64,000 nt of DNA from CAWGLW01 sp963823525 (GCA_963823525.1 CAWGLW010000006.1:992001-1056000), one strand, 5' to 3'; shown: positions 9,694 through 18,886, counted from the stretch's first letter. A program made the numbers and translations. The notes: generated from the letters alone by a model not told the origin.

Positions 9694-9953
9694 GCTCAAC
9701 TGATGTCCTCGTCGATGCGTTCCGCCGCTCAGCCGGGCGAATCCGGCCGGCATTGTCATGGGCGGGCATTGCCCGGTCCAATACCGAACAGAGAGGCACT
9801 CATGACCGCCGGTTCTAAGGCTGACCCCCGGGGGCAATGGTCTTTCTGGCGATATATCGGCAGGTCGGGCGATTCGCGATTAAGATGCGCGCCGGCGCAG
9901 CACTCGCGCGGTGTCAAACACATCGTCGCGGGGCTGACTGGGGGGTCGGGGAA

Positions 9954-11191
9954 ATGACGCAGATACGATCCATGAGTCCGTCCAGTCCGATGGGCTGGGT
10001 CGCGATGGCGCTGGTGGCGCTTTCACTGTTCGGCAATTCTACGTCTACGACTCCATCGGCCCGGTGGCCGACCTGCTCGAACGGCAACTGGGCTTCACGG
10101 ACACCCAGATCGGCACGCTGAATGCGATCTACAGCCTGCCAAACGTTTTCCTGATTCTTTTCGGTGGGATCCTGGTCGACCGATACGGAGCCGGTCGCAT
10201 GGCCACGATCACGGCCGCCGTGTGCTTTGCCGGCGCTATTCTGACTGCAGCGAGCGCTTCTTTCCCGGTCATGACAACGGGACGGCTGCTCTATGGCATC
10301 GGCGCCGAGACCTTCAATATCGCGACACTGGCGGCTGTCACGCTGTGGTTTCCACTTCGCCACACGGCGTTGGCCATGGGCCTGACATTGAGTATCGGCC
10401 GGGCCGGCTCCTTCGCAGCCGATATTTCACCGAGCGCGCTGCCCGGCATTTATGCGCAGGGATGGCAGCCCCCACTGGTGCTGGCCGCGACGAGCCTGGC
10501 CGCTGCGGCCACCTACTGGTGGTTTGAACGCCGCGCCGGAATGGCCGGACGCGGTCCGGAAACTGCCGCGTCGACGCCTTTTGCCATCAGGGACCTGCTG
10601 AAATTTCCTCGCACCTACTGGTACCTGCTGGTTTTGTGCGTACTCTGGTACGCGGCGATGCTGGCATTCCGCAGCACGTTTGCGATCAAGTATTTCCAGC
10701 ATGCTCATGGCCTGACGCTCGCAGCGGCCGGTGCCCTGAACAGCTACGTGTACCTTTCAGCAATGTTTGCGACCCCGTTCTTTGGCTGGCTGTGTGACCG
10801 CCTGGACCGGTATTCGGGCATGCTCGCGTTGGGCGCGCTCATGCTGCCGACATCGCTGCTGATCATGTCATCGAGCGAGCTGGGCCTCGGTTTTGCGACG
10901 GTACTGATCGGCGTGAGCTACTCACTGGTGCCCGCAGCGATGTGGCCGCTGGTCAGCCGCCTGGTGGATCAAAATCGGTTTGGCACGGCGATCGGATTGA
11001 TGTGGGTGGTCCAGAACGCAGGTATCGCCGCCGCGAACCTGATCGCCGGTCGTCTCAACGACGCCAATGGTGCCGGTGCCGACAACCCGGCCGGTTACGC
11101 GGCAATGATGAATTTTTTCACCGTATCGAGCCTGGTCGGCTTTGCCTTCGCGCTGTTGCTCTGGCGAAATACGCGGCGTGAGAAGGCCTGA
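9954..11191 (+). pseudogene. MFSD1-like MFS transporter, one-base frame break
   Basis: The N-terminus (ATG 9954, after GGGGA) encodes 'MTQIRSMSPSSPMGWVAM' and the first membrane segment, then leaves frame near 10036. The remaining ~380 residues continue in the frame that is open through 10064-11191 ('FYVYDSIGPVADLLERQLG'). One extra T in the 'aattc' run would restore a single ~412-residue, 12-segment transporter. The motifs 'YSLPNVFLILFGGILVDRYG' and 'GWLCDRLDRY' resemble the MFSD1 branch, whose animal member exports dipeptides from lysosomes. It is either a recent null allele or a sequencing indel. If the break is real, translation could only restart at 10064, losing the first helix. Confidence 0.75.
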
Positions 11192-11288
11192 TAGCGTCGA
11201 CCGCGAACCCAACAGACGGCGCGGCGATCGGCAATGTGACGGGCCGACCGCAGTGATTACAGGCCGGGCCGCGGACGCGGCTTGTTCC

Positions 11289-12245
11289 TCAATTCGATGG
11301 CCGGTCGGCCAGCATGCCCTCGACACGACCGCGGCCGTGATCAGCGCGCGTCTCGGCTTCGATGAATACTCTTCGTACCGATGGATCAATTGCCTTGATT
11401 TCGCGCGTAAGCTCCGTCACGCGCTGCTCGACATCGTTTGCACTCATGCCCTCAGCGAAATCCACGCTGATTGCGGCCAGGATAAAGTCAGGTCCCATAT
11501 GCAGCGTCGCGACCTCGTTCACGGTGTTGATGTCCGGCTGGTCCGAAAGAAGCTTGCGGATACCGTCCACTACCCAGGTCGATGCGCTCTCGCCGATCAG
11601 CAGGCTCTTTGTTTCGTAGGCCAGCCAGAACGCGGCCCCGGCCAGGATCAGCCCGATCACCATCGAAGCGAGCCCGTCGAAAACCGGGTTGCCGGTGACC
11701 TCTGTCAGCGCGATACCGGCCAGGGCGACCAGCAGGCCGAGCATGGCTGCACCGTCCTCGAAAAGCACGACGAACAGACTCGGATCTTTCCCGCGATGGA
11801 CGGCCTCAAGAAACCCGAGATCACCCTTTCCCTTTGCGAACTCCCGGTATGCGACGTAGAAAGCGCCAGCCTCGAACACGATGGCCGCCGCCAACACGAC
11901 ATAGTTGACCATGACGTTGGTAAGCGGCTCAGCATGCAGGACGTGCTGATAACCCTTGTAAAGTGAAATTCCGGCGCCCAGCGCGAAAATAAGGATTGCC
12001 ACGACGAAGGACCAGAAATAGACCTCCTTGCCGTGGCCGAACGGGAAATCCTTACTCGGCGGTCGGGCAGCTCGCTTCAGACCGACCAACAACAGCACCT
12101 GGTTGCCGGTATCAACCAGCGAATGAATACCCTCGGACATCATGGCCGCACTGCCAGTCACGGTCGCCGCCCCGAACTTGGTCACCGCGATCAGCCCATT
12201 ACCAATCAAGGCCGCATAGATCGCTTTCTTTGATGATCCCGCCAT
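11289..12245 (-). CDS. Cation diffusion facilitator (CDF) family transporter
   Basis: 318 residues with about five to six membrane segments and a C-terminal soluble domain (from about 220). The metal-site motif His41-x3-Asp45 in 'EGIHSLVDTGNQ', the 'FPFGHGKEVYFWS' loop and 'DGLASMVIGLIL' are characteristic of CDF antiporters; the subtype resembles the SLC30A9-like branch. It likely exports Zn2+ or another divalent metal in exchange for protons, in the inner membrane. Single gene on the minus strand; its start is 44 bp from a large palindrome at 12289. Convergent with the MFS gene. Confidence 0.9.
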   Translation of the reverse strand: MAGSSKKAIYAALIGNGLIAVTKFGAATVTGSAAMMSEGIHSLVDTGNQVLLLVGLKRAARPPSKDFPFGHGKEVYFWSFVVAILIFALGAGISLYKGYQHVLHAEPLTNVMVNYVVLAAAIVFEAGAFYVAYREFAKGKGDLGFLEAVHRGKDPSLFVVLFEDGAAMLGLLVALAGIALTEVTGNPVFDGLASMVIGLILAGAAFWLAYETKSLLIGESASTWVVDGIRKLLSDQPDINTVNEVATLHMGPDFILAAISVDFAEGMSANDVEQRVTELTREIKAIDPSVRRVFIEAETRADHGRGRVEGMLADRPSN

Positions 12246-12288
12246 GAACAGGGAGCGTACACGGATCGCGTGGAGAACTCACTCTAAT

Positions 12289-12330
12289 CGGGGACAGTTT
12301 ACTTATCTCAAGATAAGTAAACTGTCCCCG
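12289..12330. repeat. Perfect 20-bp-arm palindrome, REP-like
   Basis: Two 20-bp arms (12289-12308 and 12311-12330) are exact reverse complements around a 2-base 'ca' loop. The outer part reads CGGGGACAGTTTACTTATCT. The GGGGACAGTTTAC core resembles palindromic units found beside REP-associated tyrosine transposase (RAYT) genes in many gammaproteobacteria (from memory). No transposase lies in the window, so this would be a solitary unit or decayed remnant. It separates the divergent CDF and acyltransferase genes, and could also act as a bidirectional RNA stem. The absence of a T-tract argues against a normal terminator. Confidence 0.75.
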
Positions 12331-12455
12331 GTTCCGATCCTTGTAGTGAGCGACCCGCTCACTGCAGGGCAAACGTGCTAAACAGGAAATGATAAACACG
12401 CGACGAAGAACGCCGGGACCGGAACAAGTCCGATGCGTGACGGGGAGTGTGAGAA

Positions 12456-13049
12456 TTGAGCGAAGAATTTCATTTGTACGGCCCCTCGACGTTTGTACAG
12501 CGCCTTGCACTTCGCCTGCTCAAGCTGCTGGGCTGGCGGGTATCCTCCGTTGTCCCGCCCGGCCCTAAGGGCGTGATCATCGTCTATCCGCACACCTCGA
12601 ACTGGGATTTCATTTACGGCGTGCTGTTCCGTTTCGGTACGTCCATGCAGGCGAACTGGCTCGCTAAAGACAGCATGTTCCGCGGTCCCTGGGGTTCGTT
12701 ATTCAAGCGCATCGGCGGACTGTCCGTGGACCGCCGCGAGCCGCAGGGATTCATCAATAAATTACTTGCCGAGTTTGAGAGACGCGCGTCGATGTGGCTG
12801 GCGATCCCTGTGGAGGGCACCCGCGCGCGCACCGACCACTGGAAGTCGGGCTTTTACCATCTTGCGGTCGCCGGCCATCTGCCGGTCGGCCTGGCTTGCA
12901 TCGACTACGCCACACGCACGGTCGGTATCGACGCCTATGTCATGCTGAGCGGGGACGAAGAAAAGGACTTTTCAATGCTGCGCGATTTCTACGCGGGCAA
13001 GCAGGGCCACAGGCCCGAAAATGCCAGCGAGATCCGCCTGCGTTCCTGA
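12456..13049 (+). CDS. 1-acyl-glycerol-3-phosphate acyltransferase family protein
   Basis: 197 residues from TTG 12456, with GGGGAG 9 bases upstream. PlsC-like signature: His46-x4-Asp51 in 'PHTSNWD', and 'IPVEGTR' near residue 112 (the PEGTR block). A membrane-associated N-terminal helix precedes the active site. It probably transfers a fatty acyl chain to a lipid; the short length and 'HTSNWD' variant fit the broad uncharacterised lysophospholipid/ornithine-lipid-type acyltransferase group rather than canonical PlsC. It is a single gene; the next gene is convergent. Confidence 0.85.
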   Translation: MSEEFHLYGPSTFVQRLALRLLKLLGWRVSSVVPPGPKGVIIVYPHTSNWDFIYGVLFRFGTSMQANWLAKDSMFRGPWGSLFKRIGGLSVDRREPQGFINKLLAEFERRASMWLAIPVEGTRARTDHWKSGFYHLAVAGHLPVGLACIDYATRTVGIDAYVMLSGDEEKDFSMLRDFYAGKQGHRPENASEIRLRS

Positions 13050-13090
13050 AAGCGGGCCCTGCAGATGAGGACCGGGGCCGAGATAACGCC

Positions 13091-13678
13091 TCAGTGGCCA
13101 CCACGAACGAGTACGCCCGCGGCACGCAGCGCTTCTGCCAGTTGCTCTTCGATCACTAGTGCCTCCGCGCGCATCAGGTTCTGCAGATGAAGGGTCGGCC
13201 CGCTGAGCACCTCCAGTCCGCGTCGCAACACGCTACCGGCAGCACGGATACCGGCCTTGTGCTGATCGAAGCGCTCAGCCGGTGTGTATCGACTCATCCC
13301 AACGTAGGCCCCGTACGGACCGGCAGGGCTGTCACTGAAATCAAGCAGCACGAGATAGAGATGGCTGCGACCTCTTCGGGTGCGCTTGAATCGCCCTGCG
13401 ACCTCGTATGCGACCGGCAGCCAGTGCACGTACCGCATCGGCAACCAGTCCGGCACGGAGCGCGCCGCCACGCGCCATAGCCGATCCAGCGCAGATTCAA
13501 TATTCATTGGTAATTCGCCACGCATCCAGAGCTCGTGTATGCAATGGGCGCCGGTCAGGCCATCGCCTGCGGCAAACGCGGTTTCAAGGCTTGCGAGGAC
13601 TCGGGCCGCTGGCAGGGAACGCAGCGGACGACCGCCTGGCCCCGTGGATGCGACCAGCGCGGTTCCACTGCACCTCAC
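13091..13678 (-). CDS. GIY-YIG-like domain protein
   Basis: 195 residues from GTG 13678, overlapping the stop of the upstream membrane-protein gene by 4 bp (GTGA). Residues ~105-160 ('YLVLLDFSDSP', 'YGAYVGMS', 'PAERFDQHKAG') look like a divergent GIY-YIG nuclease core, with the two tyrosine-containing strands and a basic/His segment. The first ~100 residues have no recognisable motif. Family assignment is moderate and nuclease activity is not assured, because the second half of the motif set is weak. Coupling to a 66-residue membrane protein is unusual. Confidence 0.6.
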   Translation of the reverse strand: MRCSGTALVASTGPGGRPLRSLPAARVLASLETAFAAGDGLTGAHCIHELWMRGELPMNIESALDRLWRVAARSVPDWLPMRYVHWLPVAYEVAGRFKRTRRGRSHLYLVLLDFSDSPAGPYGAYVGMSRYTPAERFDQHKAGIRAAGSVLRRGLEVLSGPTLHLQNLMRAEALVIEEQLAEALRAAGVLVRGGH

Positions 13679-13875
13679 GCCCGGCCCGGACCTCCGCCCA
13701 ACACGCGGGCCGGCAACAGCACCAATGCACGGAGAAACTCGAACACCCCTTCAATCACGATGCCCATCAGCCGCAGAGGCAGCAAGATCAGCCAGACCAG
13801 CGGCCACAACAGCAGAGCGAGCACGGCAAGCGGCCAGCACACGACAAGGAGCAAGAGCCAGAGCAGGAACTTCAT
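13675..13875 (-). CDS. Small Leu-rich membrane protein
   Basis: 66 residues, with a strong ribosome site (GAGGAGGA) before ATG 13875. Nearly all of residues 3-40 is hydrophobic (repeated Leu/Trp/Val), probably two membrane helices or one long hairpin, followed by a short amphipathic tail. No family recognised. Its stop overlaps the GIY-YIG-like gene, so the two form a coupled pair. The start is divergent from the PLP-decarboxylase gene; the 122-bp gap should hold both promoters. Confidence 0.7.
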   Translation of the reverse strand: MKFLLWLLLLVVCWPLAVLALLLWPLVWLILLPLRLMGIVIEGVFEFLRALVLLPARVLGGGPGRA

Positions 13876-13997
13876 TTTCGGTCCTCCTCGTATCGATCGG
13901 TCACTCAGAAGAAGCAGGATGCATTACTGTTACAGTCTCGCATAAAACGTCGCTGCGGAAGAAGGCACGTCATCCGGGTCGACCGGGTCTCATCACC

Positions 13998-15872
13998 ATG
14001 TTTCTTCACCACAGCCCTTCGTTGCGACCTGCGATGCGCAAGACAGGCCCTTACGCCCACGAGATCGATGACATGAACGCCGAGCACGAGCCCTTTGTTG
14101 CCGATGCCTATTTCCTGGGCCCCAAGTCCGAGAACGCCGCATGGGTCCGGGGCGAATTCCAGGCAATCCTCGACCATTGGTTCGACTGGCGAAAGTCCCT
14201 GTTTCGCGGCGATCCGACCGCCATTTCCGAGCAACGCCGCCTGTCGCCCGAGTTTCTTCGTGAGCGTGAGTTGCTGGGCCAGCAACTGCGGGTGCTGCGC
14301 GAAATGTTGTGCTCGGAAGTACCGAAATATACGCCGCGATACGTCGGGCACATGGTCTCAGAGCTCTCACTTCCCGCGCTGTTCGGCCACTTCGCCACGC
14401 TGCTGCACAACCCGAACAATACATCGCGCGAGGTCGCTAAAGTCGGCGCCCGAATGGAGTCCGAGGCGATCGCAATGCTGGCCGGCATGCTCGGCTTTGA
14501 CCCGATTGCCGCACAGGGACATTTCACCGGAGGCGGAACCGTTGCCAACTTCGAGGCCATCTGGCGCGCACGCTATCGCATGGACCATGCAATGGCGCTG
14601 GCACTGGTTCTGGCTGAACGCGACGGTGACCCACTGGATCCCTTTGCCGCGGCCCACATGGGCTGGCAGCGATTCGAAGCCTTGCGGGTAGGACGAAAAG
14701 TCGCCGACCGGGACATGCGCGCCGCGAGCATGGTACTCGGCAATCCCTTCGCAGTCGCACGCCGGATATCCGCTGCCGGCGGGGCAGAATACTTCGGACC
14801 CGTGCTCATCACACCCGGCAACAAGCACTTTTCCTGGCGCAAGGCCGCCAACGTTTTCGGCATTGGCGAGGACGCCTTCTGGAATGCCCCCCTGGATCAC
14901 GAAGGGCGTGTCGACGTAGCAGAACTCGCCAAGCTCATAGCCAGGGCACGCAAGGAACGCCGCCCGATCGTCTGCCTGACGTCGGTGGCCGGAACCACCG
15001 AGGCCGGCGAAATCGATCCAATAGACCGGGTCGCTGACCTGCTGGATCAGTTACGTGCCGACGGCAATCATATCTGGCACCACGTTGATGCCGCCTATGG
15101 GGGATTCTTTTGCTCAATGCTGGGCGGTGACGCAGAGAGCACCCTGTCTCCCGGGCGACGATCTGCCCTGGCAGCGATCGGCCGTGCGGACTCGGTCACC
15201 ATCGATCCTCACAAACTCGGCTATGTGCCATATGCCTGCGGCGCATTCCTGACGCGCGACCGGCAGACCTACAAGGCCTCCACCTTCCAGGCCCCTTACA
15301 TTGACCTCACGGATAGCGACGACAAATGGCGTTGCACGCTGGAGGGTTCACGCAGCGGAGCCGGTGCAGCCGCCACCTGGTTGACCGGCCGAACTCTGGG
15401 TTTCGAGCCGCAGCGGTTTGGTGCCATGCTGGCGGCATCGATTCGGGCGCGGGCGACGTTCCAGGCTGCACTGGTTGCAGGCTGCCGGACAGCGCGGCCC
15501 CTGACGCCGGCCGATACCAATATCCTGTGCTTTTCGGTAGCGAAGGACGGCGAAACACTTTCAGCCGCCAATGCCCGCACTGAGGAACTGTTTGCCCGAT
15601 TTCGCAAGGACCACGGTTTTTCGCTGTCGAAGACGATCCTGTCGACTGAGAGCTATGCAGCAATGATCGATGCCCATGTGCAGACATACGCAGGAGTGCG
15701 CGACGCGGGCGAACTCGTTCTTCTGCGCTGCGTTTTCATGAACCCGTTCTGGTCCGACCCGGCAACAAGCGCCTATCTGATGCCGCGACTTATCGAAACG
15801 CTGAACGGCTTCCTGAGTTCGCAGCGCGATGACTTCGATGCGGCGCACCGGACGCCCGTGGCATCAACCTGA
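13998..15872 (+). CDS. PLP-dependent (group II) decarboxylase
   Basis: 624 residues if started at ATG 13998; ATGs at 14034 or 14073 (before 'NAEHEPFVADAYFLGP') are alternatives and none has a strong ribosome site. Upstream sequence in this frame does not look coding. Fold-type I group II decarboxylase: cofactor Lys406 in 'TIDPHKLGYVPYACG', 'HVDAAYGGFF' (PLP-stacking His/Asp), and 'FTGGGTVANFEAIW'. Relatives include glutamate, aromatic amino acid and aspartate decarboxylases; the N-terminal ~100 residues with 'PRYVGHM' are typical of the family. The substrate is uncertain. The stop is directly followed by the ATG of the next gene, implying a shared transcript. Confidence 0.88.
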   Translation: MFLHHSPSLRPAMRKTGPYAHEIDDMNAEHEPFVADAYFLGPKSENAAWVRGEFQAILDHWFDWRKSLFRGDPTAISEQRRLSPEFLRERELLGQQLRVLREMLCSEVPKYTPRYVGHMVSELSLPALFGHFATLLHNPNNTSREVAKVGARMESEAIAMLAGMLGFDPIAAQGHFTGGGTVANFEAIWRARYRMDHAMALALVLAERDGDPLDPFAAAHMGWQRFEALRVGRKVADRDMRAASMVLGNPFAVARRISAAGGAEYFGPVLITPGNKHFSWRKAANVFGIGEDAFWNAPLDHEGRVDVAELAKLIARARKERRPIVCLTSVAGTTEAGEIDPIDRVADLLDQLRADGNHIWHHVDAAYGGFFCSMLGGDAESTLSPGRRSALAAIGRADSVTIDPHKLGYVPYACGAFLTRDRQTYKASTFQAPYIDLTDSDDKWRCTLEGSRSGAGAAATWLTGRTLGFEPQRFGAMLAASIRARATFQAALVAGCRTARPLTPADTNILCFSVAKDGETLSAANARTEELFARFRKDHGFSLSKTILSTESYAAMIDAHVQTYAGVRDAGELVLLRCVFMNPFWSDPATSAYLMPRLIETLNGFLSSQRDDFDAAHRTPVAST

Positions 15873-16436
15873 ATGTCCGGGCCCGGGTTCGTGGTCGACG
15901 AGGCGCTCAGCAGGGGCGGCGCAGCCCGCGTCGCCTTGTTTCAATACTGCGTTCGGTCGGTCACGCCCGAGCCACTGTTCCTGTTCGCAAGCGGCGAGTA
16001 TCGCCTGCGGCCGAGCCACGCCGGTGCGCTGGCAATCTACGACGTATTCTGTGCCGTCTCCGCGCCCGCGCGAATTCGAATTCCCGAGGCGTTGCCACCC
16101 CTTGACCTGGCGCTGGTCTTCGCGGTCGACGCCGTTCGACGACAGCTCGAGTCAGCCAGGAACTCTGCGGATGCCGATGGAGGTGGATCAGCAAGCGGCG
16201 CGCTGCCACCGCTTGGCGGGCTTTTCGCGCCACTCGCTGCCCGACTGCGGAACCGCACAGAGAGCCCGCTGACAGACCTGTCGCGGCGGTACGACCCGGC
16301 CCGCACGCCGGATGAAAACCTCGAAGGTGGCCGGATGAATGTGAGCCAACGCTATTTTAGGGACAAGGTATGGACCCCCGCAATACGGCCGCGCCTGGTC
16401 GCCGCCGGATTCTGGCAATTCGGCGCCATCGATTAG
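15873..16436 (+). CDS. Hypothetical protein coupled to decarboxylase
   Basis: 187 residues, starting on the base after the decarboxylase stop (TGA-ATG), so translation is probably coupled. No membrane segment or signal peptide. The central part is rich in Ala/Leu/Pro ('EALPPLDLALVFAVDAVRRQL') and residues ~100-120 are low-complexity Gly/Ser. A Trp/Phe/Arg-rich C-terminus ('SQRYFRDKVWTPAIRPRL') could be a binding surface. I do not recognise a family. Position suggests an accessory or regulatory subunit of the decarboxylase (inference). Confidence 0.6.
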   Translation: MSGPGFVVDEALSRGGAARVALFQYCVRSVTPEPLFLFASGEYRLRPSHAGALAIYDVFCAVSAPARIRIPEALPPLDLALVFAVDAVRRQLESARNSADADGGGSASGALPPLGGLFAPLAARLRNRTESPLTDLSRRYDPARTPDENLEGGRMNVSQRYFRDKVWTPAIRPRLVAAGFWQFGAID

Positions 16437-16452
16437 CGAGCGGCAGATGGCG

Positions 16453-17772
16453 CTAGCGGGCGCTCACGATCAGGCCGTCGACCGGCGTGTTCGCTTCTTT
16501 TCGCAGCACCCCTGATTCAATCCGGGTGTCGTTGAATCCAGCGCCCGAAAGCGCATCGACTATGTACTCGCGGCGGTGACTGTAGCGGCCATGGTGATTG
16601 AGCTGGAAATCACGGGCTTCCGCCCCAAGCAACTCCTCCACCGTAAAGACCAGCAGTCCACCCGGCCTGAGTGCACCCCTCGCCGCAGCCAGGAAGTCTT
16701 CGAGCCGCCCGAAGTAGACCAGCGTGTCCGCTGAGACAATCAAGTCGAAGCGCCCCCGCACTGCAGACAAATACTGAGTCAGCTCGGCTTTCTCCAGCGA
16801 GTCGTAACAGGCCCGGCTACGCGCGCGCTCGAGCATTCCATTGGAAAGGTCGACACCGATCAATTCACGGCAGTAAGGACGCAGCATGGGCCCGCACAGT
16901 CCCGTGCCACAGCCCGCGTCGAGGCATTCGAGTTCCCCGTCGGCGCATACTCCTGCGCGTTGCACGGCGTCCAGCGTCAGTTGCGGCGCGCGATAGTCGA
17001 GGTTCTCGAGCTTTGCGTCAAAAGACTCCGCAAAAGGATCGAACAGTTGCTCCACGAGTTCGTCGCTGGCGCGCTCCGGGACGTTTTCACCAGAACAGGC
17101 GGCGAGCAGATGCTGAGCCACCGGGTTGTCCGGTTCGTCAGTCAGCCATCGACGATAGATTTCAGCCGCGGCAGCATTTTCCCCCTGCATCGAAAACGCG
17201 ATGCCCACCATTCGCCGTGCGTTCTGATAATTCGGGTTGCGCTTTATGGCTTCGTCATAGAAACCAACCGCTTCTTTGAGCCGGCCTTGCCTGAACAGAA
17301 GGTTGCCCATGTTCATGTACGCGTCAACGAAATCAGGATCCAGCTCAATGGCGCGCTGATACTCGGCGGCCGCGCCTGCGAAGTCCTCCAGCGCGCTGCG
17401 AGCCGCACCCTGGTTGTTGTGAACGCGAACGTTCCCGGGCTGCAGTTCGAGCGCCCGGCCATACGCCTTCATCGCTTCTGCGGCGTCGCCCCGCTCCACC
17501 CAGACATTGCCCAGGTTGCTGTACCAGTCTGCGATGCCAGGCCTCATGTCGATTGAGCGGTTGATCAGTTCCAGCGCCTCGTCAGTCCGGCCCCGGTGGT
17601 GCAGCAAGACGCCGAGGAAGTGCACCGCATCCGCGTGTTCCGGCAGGACACCCAGAATGCGCCTGTACACCTCTTCCGCCAGTTCGAGCTGGCCCTGCCG
17701 GTGCAGCTTCATCGCCATGTTCAGCGCTTCATCGACGCCGATCTGTTCCTGCTGATCCTGCGCTTCTGTCAT
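16453..17772 (-). CDS. TPR-repeat SAM-dependent methyltransferase
   Basis: 439 residues from ATG 17772 with a G-rich ribosome site. Residues ~15-225 contain about six tetratricopeptide repeats ('AIELDPDFVDAYMNMGNLLF', 'GRALELQPGNVRVHNNQGAA'). Residues ~265-439 form a class I methyltransferase: 'LDAGCGTGL' (SAM-binding loop), 'IGVDLSNGML', and 'FDLIVSADTLVYF' (motif post II). TPR-methyltransferase fusions of this type are annotated as methylating unknown substrates and may use the repeats to dock a protein partner. Convergent with the upstream hypothetical gene; single transcription unit. Confidence 0.88.
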   Translation of the reverse strand: MTEAQDQQEQIGVDEALNMAMKLHRQGQLELAEEVYRRILGVLPEHADAVHFLGVLLHHRGRTDEALELINRSIDMRPGIADWYSNLGNVWVERGDAAEAMKAYGRALELQPGNVRVHNNQGAARSALEDFAGAAAEYQRAIELDPDFVDAYMNMGNLLFRQGRLKEAVGFYDEAIKRNPNYQNARRMVGIAFSMQGENAAAAEIYRRWLTDEPDNPVAQHLLAACSGENVPERASDELVEQLFDPFAESFDAKLENLDYRAPQLTLDAVQRAGVCADGELECLDAGCGTGLCGPMLRPYCRELIGVDLSNGMLERARSRACYDSLEKAELTQYLSAVRGRFDLIVSADTLVYFGRLEDFLAAARGALRPGGLLVFTVEELLGAEARDFQLNHHGRYSHRREYIVDALSGAGFNDTRIESGVLRKEANTPVDGLIVSAR

Positions 17773-17944
17773 GCCACACCCCCCTTCATGCCATCCGTCG
17801 CCCGGGAAGTGAACACCGGCGATCGGGCCACGCAACCTAACTTATTTTTTGGGCTGCGGCGAGCCGCCAGACGGCACCATCTGTACACCCGCCTGCTGAT
17901 CGCGAGCTGTAATCGGGGGCCATCCGCTATGATTCGCCTAACCG

Positions 17945-18784
17945 ATGAATGCGAGGATTCAATCACTGCGCGTGCGCTGCAGATATTGCACCGGCCCTCT
18001 GTCGGTGCATGAGGCCGTAAGCGGCCAGGTCTGCGGGGGTCATGCGTGTCGGCGCGCGAAGCTGCTGGACGGTGTGGAGTGTCTGGAGCGAGAGGCAAGG
18101 GACGAACGCCGGCGGCGTGCCGGGCGGCAGACCATGGCGCTCGGCTATGAGCGCGAGGAGGCTCACGCGAGCGGGACAGACATCACCGTCGTACCGGCAT
18201 CGGAGAGGCCACTGGTCAAACTGACTGACAGCCGGCGTCGCCGGTTTGCCCGCCACCTGATCCGCGCAGCGCAGGGATTGCAGTCGATGGTGAACTCGCT
18301 CATACAGACCGATGCAGCAACAGCTGATGCAGCACCGGGTGCCGCACCGCCTCACACTGGCGATGAGATGCTCGCATCCGCGTGTCGCGTTTGCCAGGGA
18401 CACTGCTGCCGGCTCGGCGAAGATCATGCGTTCATCCGGATCGAGACTTTGCAGCGATGCCTTGCTGCCGACACAACGCTGACGAGTCGCAGCCTGTTGA
18501 GGCGTTACCTGAGCCGTCTGCCCGAACAGAGCTACAGGGGTTCCTGCATTTTTCACGGCGTCAGAGGTTGCTCGCTGCCCAGGCAAATGCGCTCCAGTGT
18601 CTGCCAAGACTACCTCTGCGGGGACTTGAGGGAATTGCTGGCGCTGTCCGGAAACGAGCCGATTCGGCCGAAGTGGATTGCTGCACTCAATCAGGACCAT
18701 CTTGTCCCGGCCCGCCTCACCCGCTATGAGCCACAACACGAGAAGCAGGCGCGAAAGATGACACGCACGGCAGCGTCGGACTAG
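17945..18784 (+). CDS. Cysteine-cluster (YkgJ-like) protein with N-terminal zinc ribbon
   Basis: 279 residues. Two metal-binding regions are visible. Near the N-terminus 'CRYCTG', 'QVCGGHAC' give a CxxC...CxxxxC pattern like a zinc ribbon. Residues ~148-230 hold 'CRVCQGHCCRLG' and then 'CIFHGVRGCSLPRQMRSSVC' plus 'YLCGDL', reminiscent of the YkgJ family (CxxCxxxCC...C), proposed to chelate zinc or iron. No signal peptide. Neighbours give no functional hint, other than lying just upstream of the T6SS end gene. Function unknown. Confidence 0.75.
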   Translation: MNARIQSLRVRCRYCTGPLSVHEAVSGQVCGGHACRRAKLLDGVECLEREARDERRRRAGRQTMALGYEREEAHASGTDITVVPASERPLVKLTDSRRRRFARHLIRAAQGLQSMVNSLIQTDAATADAAPGAAPPHTGDEMLASACRVCQGHCCRLGEDHAFIRIETLQRCLAADTTLTSRSLLRRYLSRLPEQSYRGSCIFHGVRGCSLPRQMRSSVCQDYLCGDLRELLALSGNEPIRPKWIAALNQDHLVPARLTRYEPQHEKQARKMTRTAASD

Positions 18785-18886
18785 CCGAGTCGGGAATTCG
18801 CATCGCCGCGGCTCAGGCCCCCGCGATCGAGTTATGATCACCCTGTGCCGGCGGGCTGCCGGCTAGCAAGTGCTGGAGGGTCGGCC

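Noticed and set aside
13380..13997. Long N-terminal extension of the PLP decarboxylase
   Set aside because: Arg/Ser/Pro-rich and opposite to the coupled GIY-YIG-like and membrane-protein genes; decarboxylase homology begins after 13998.
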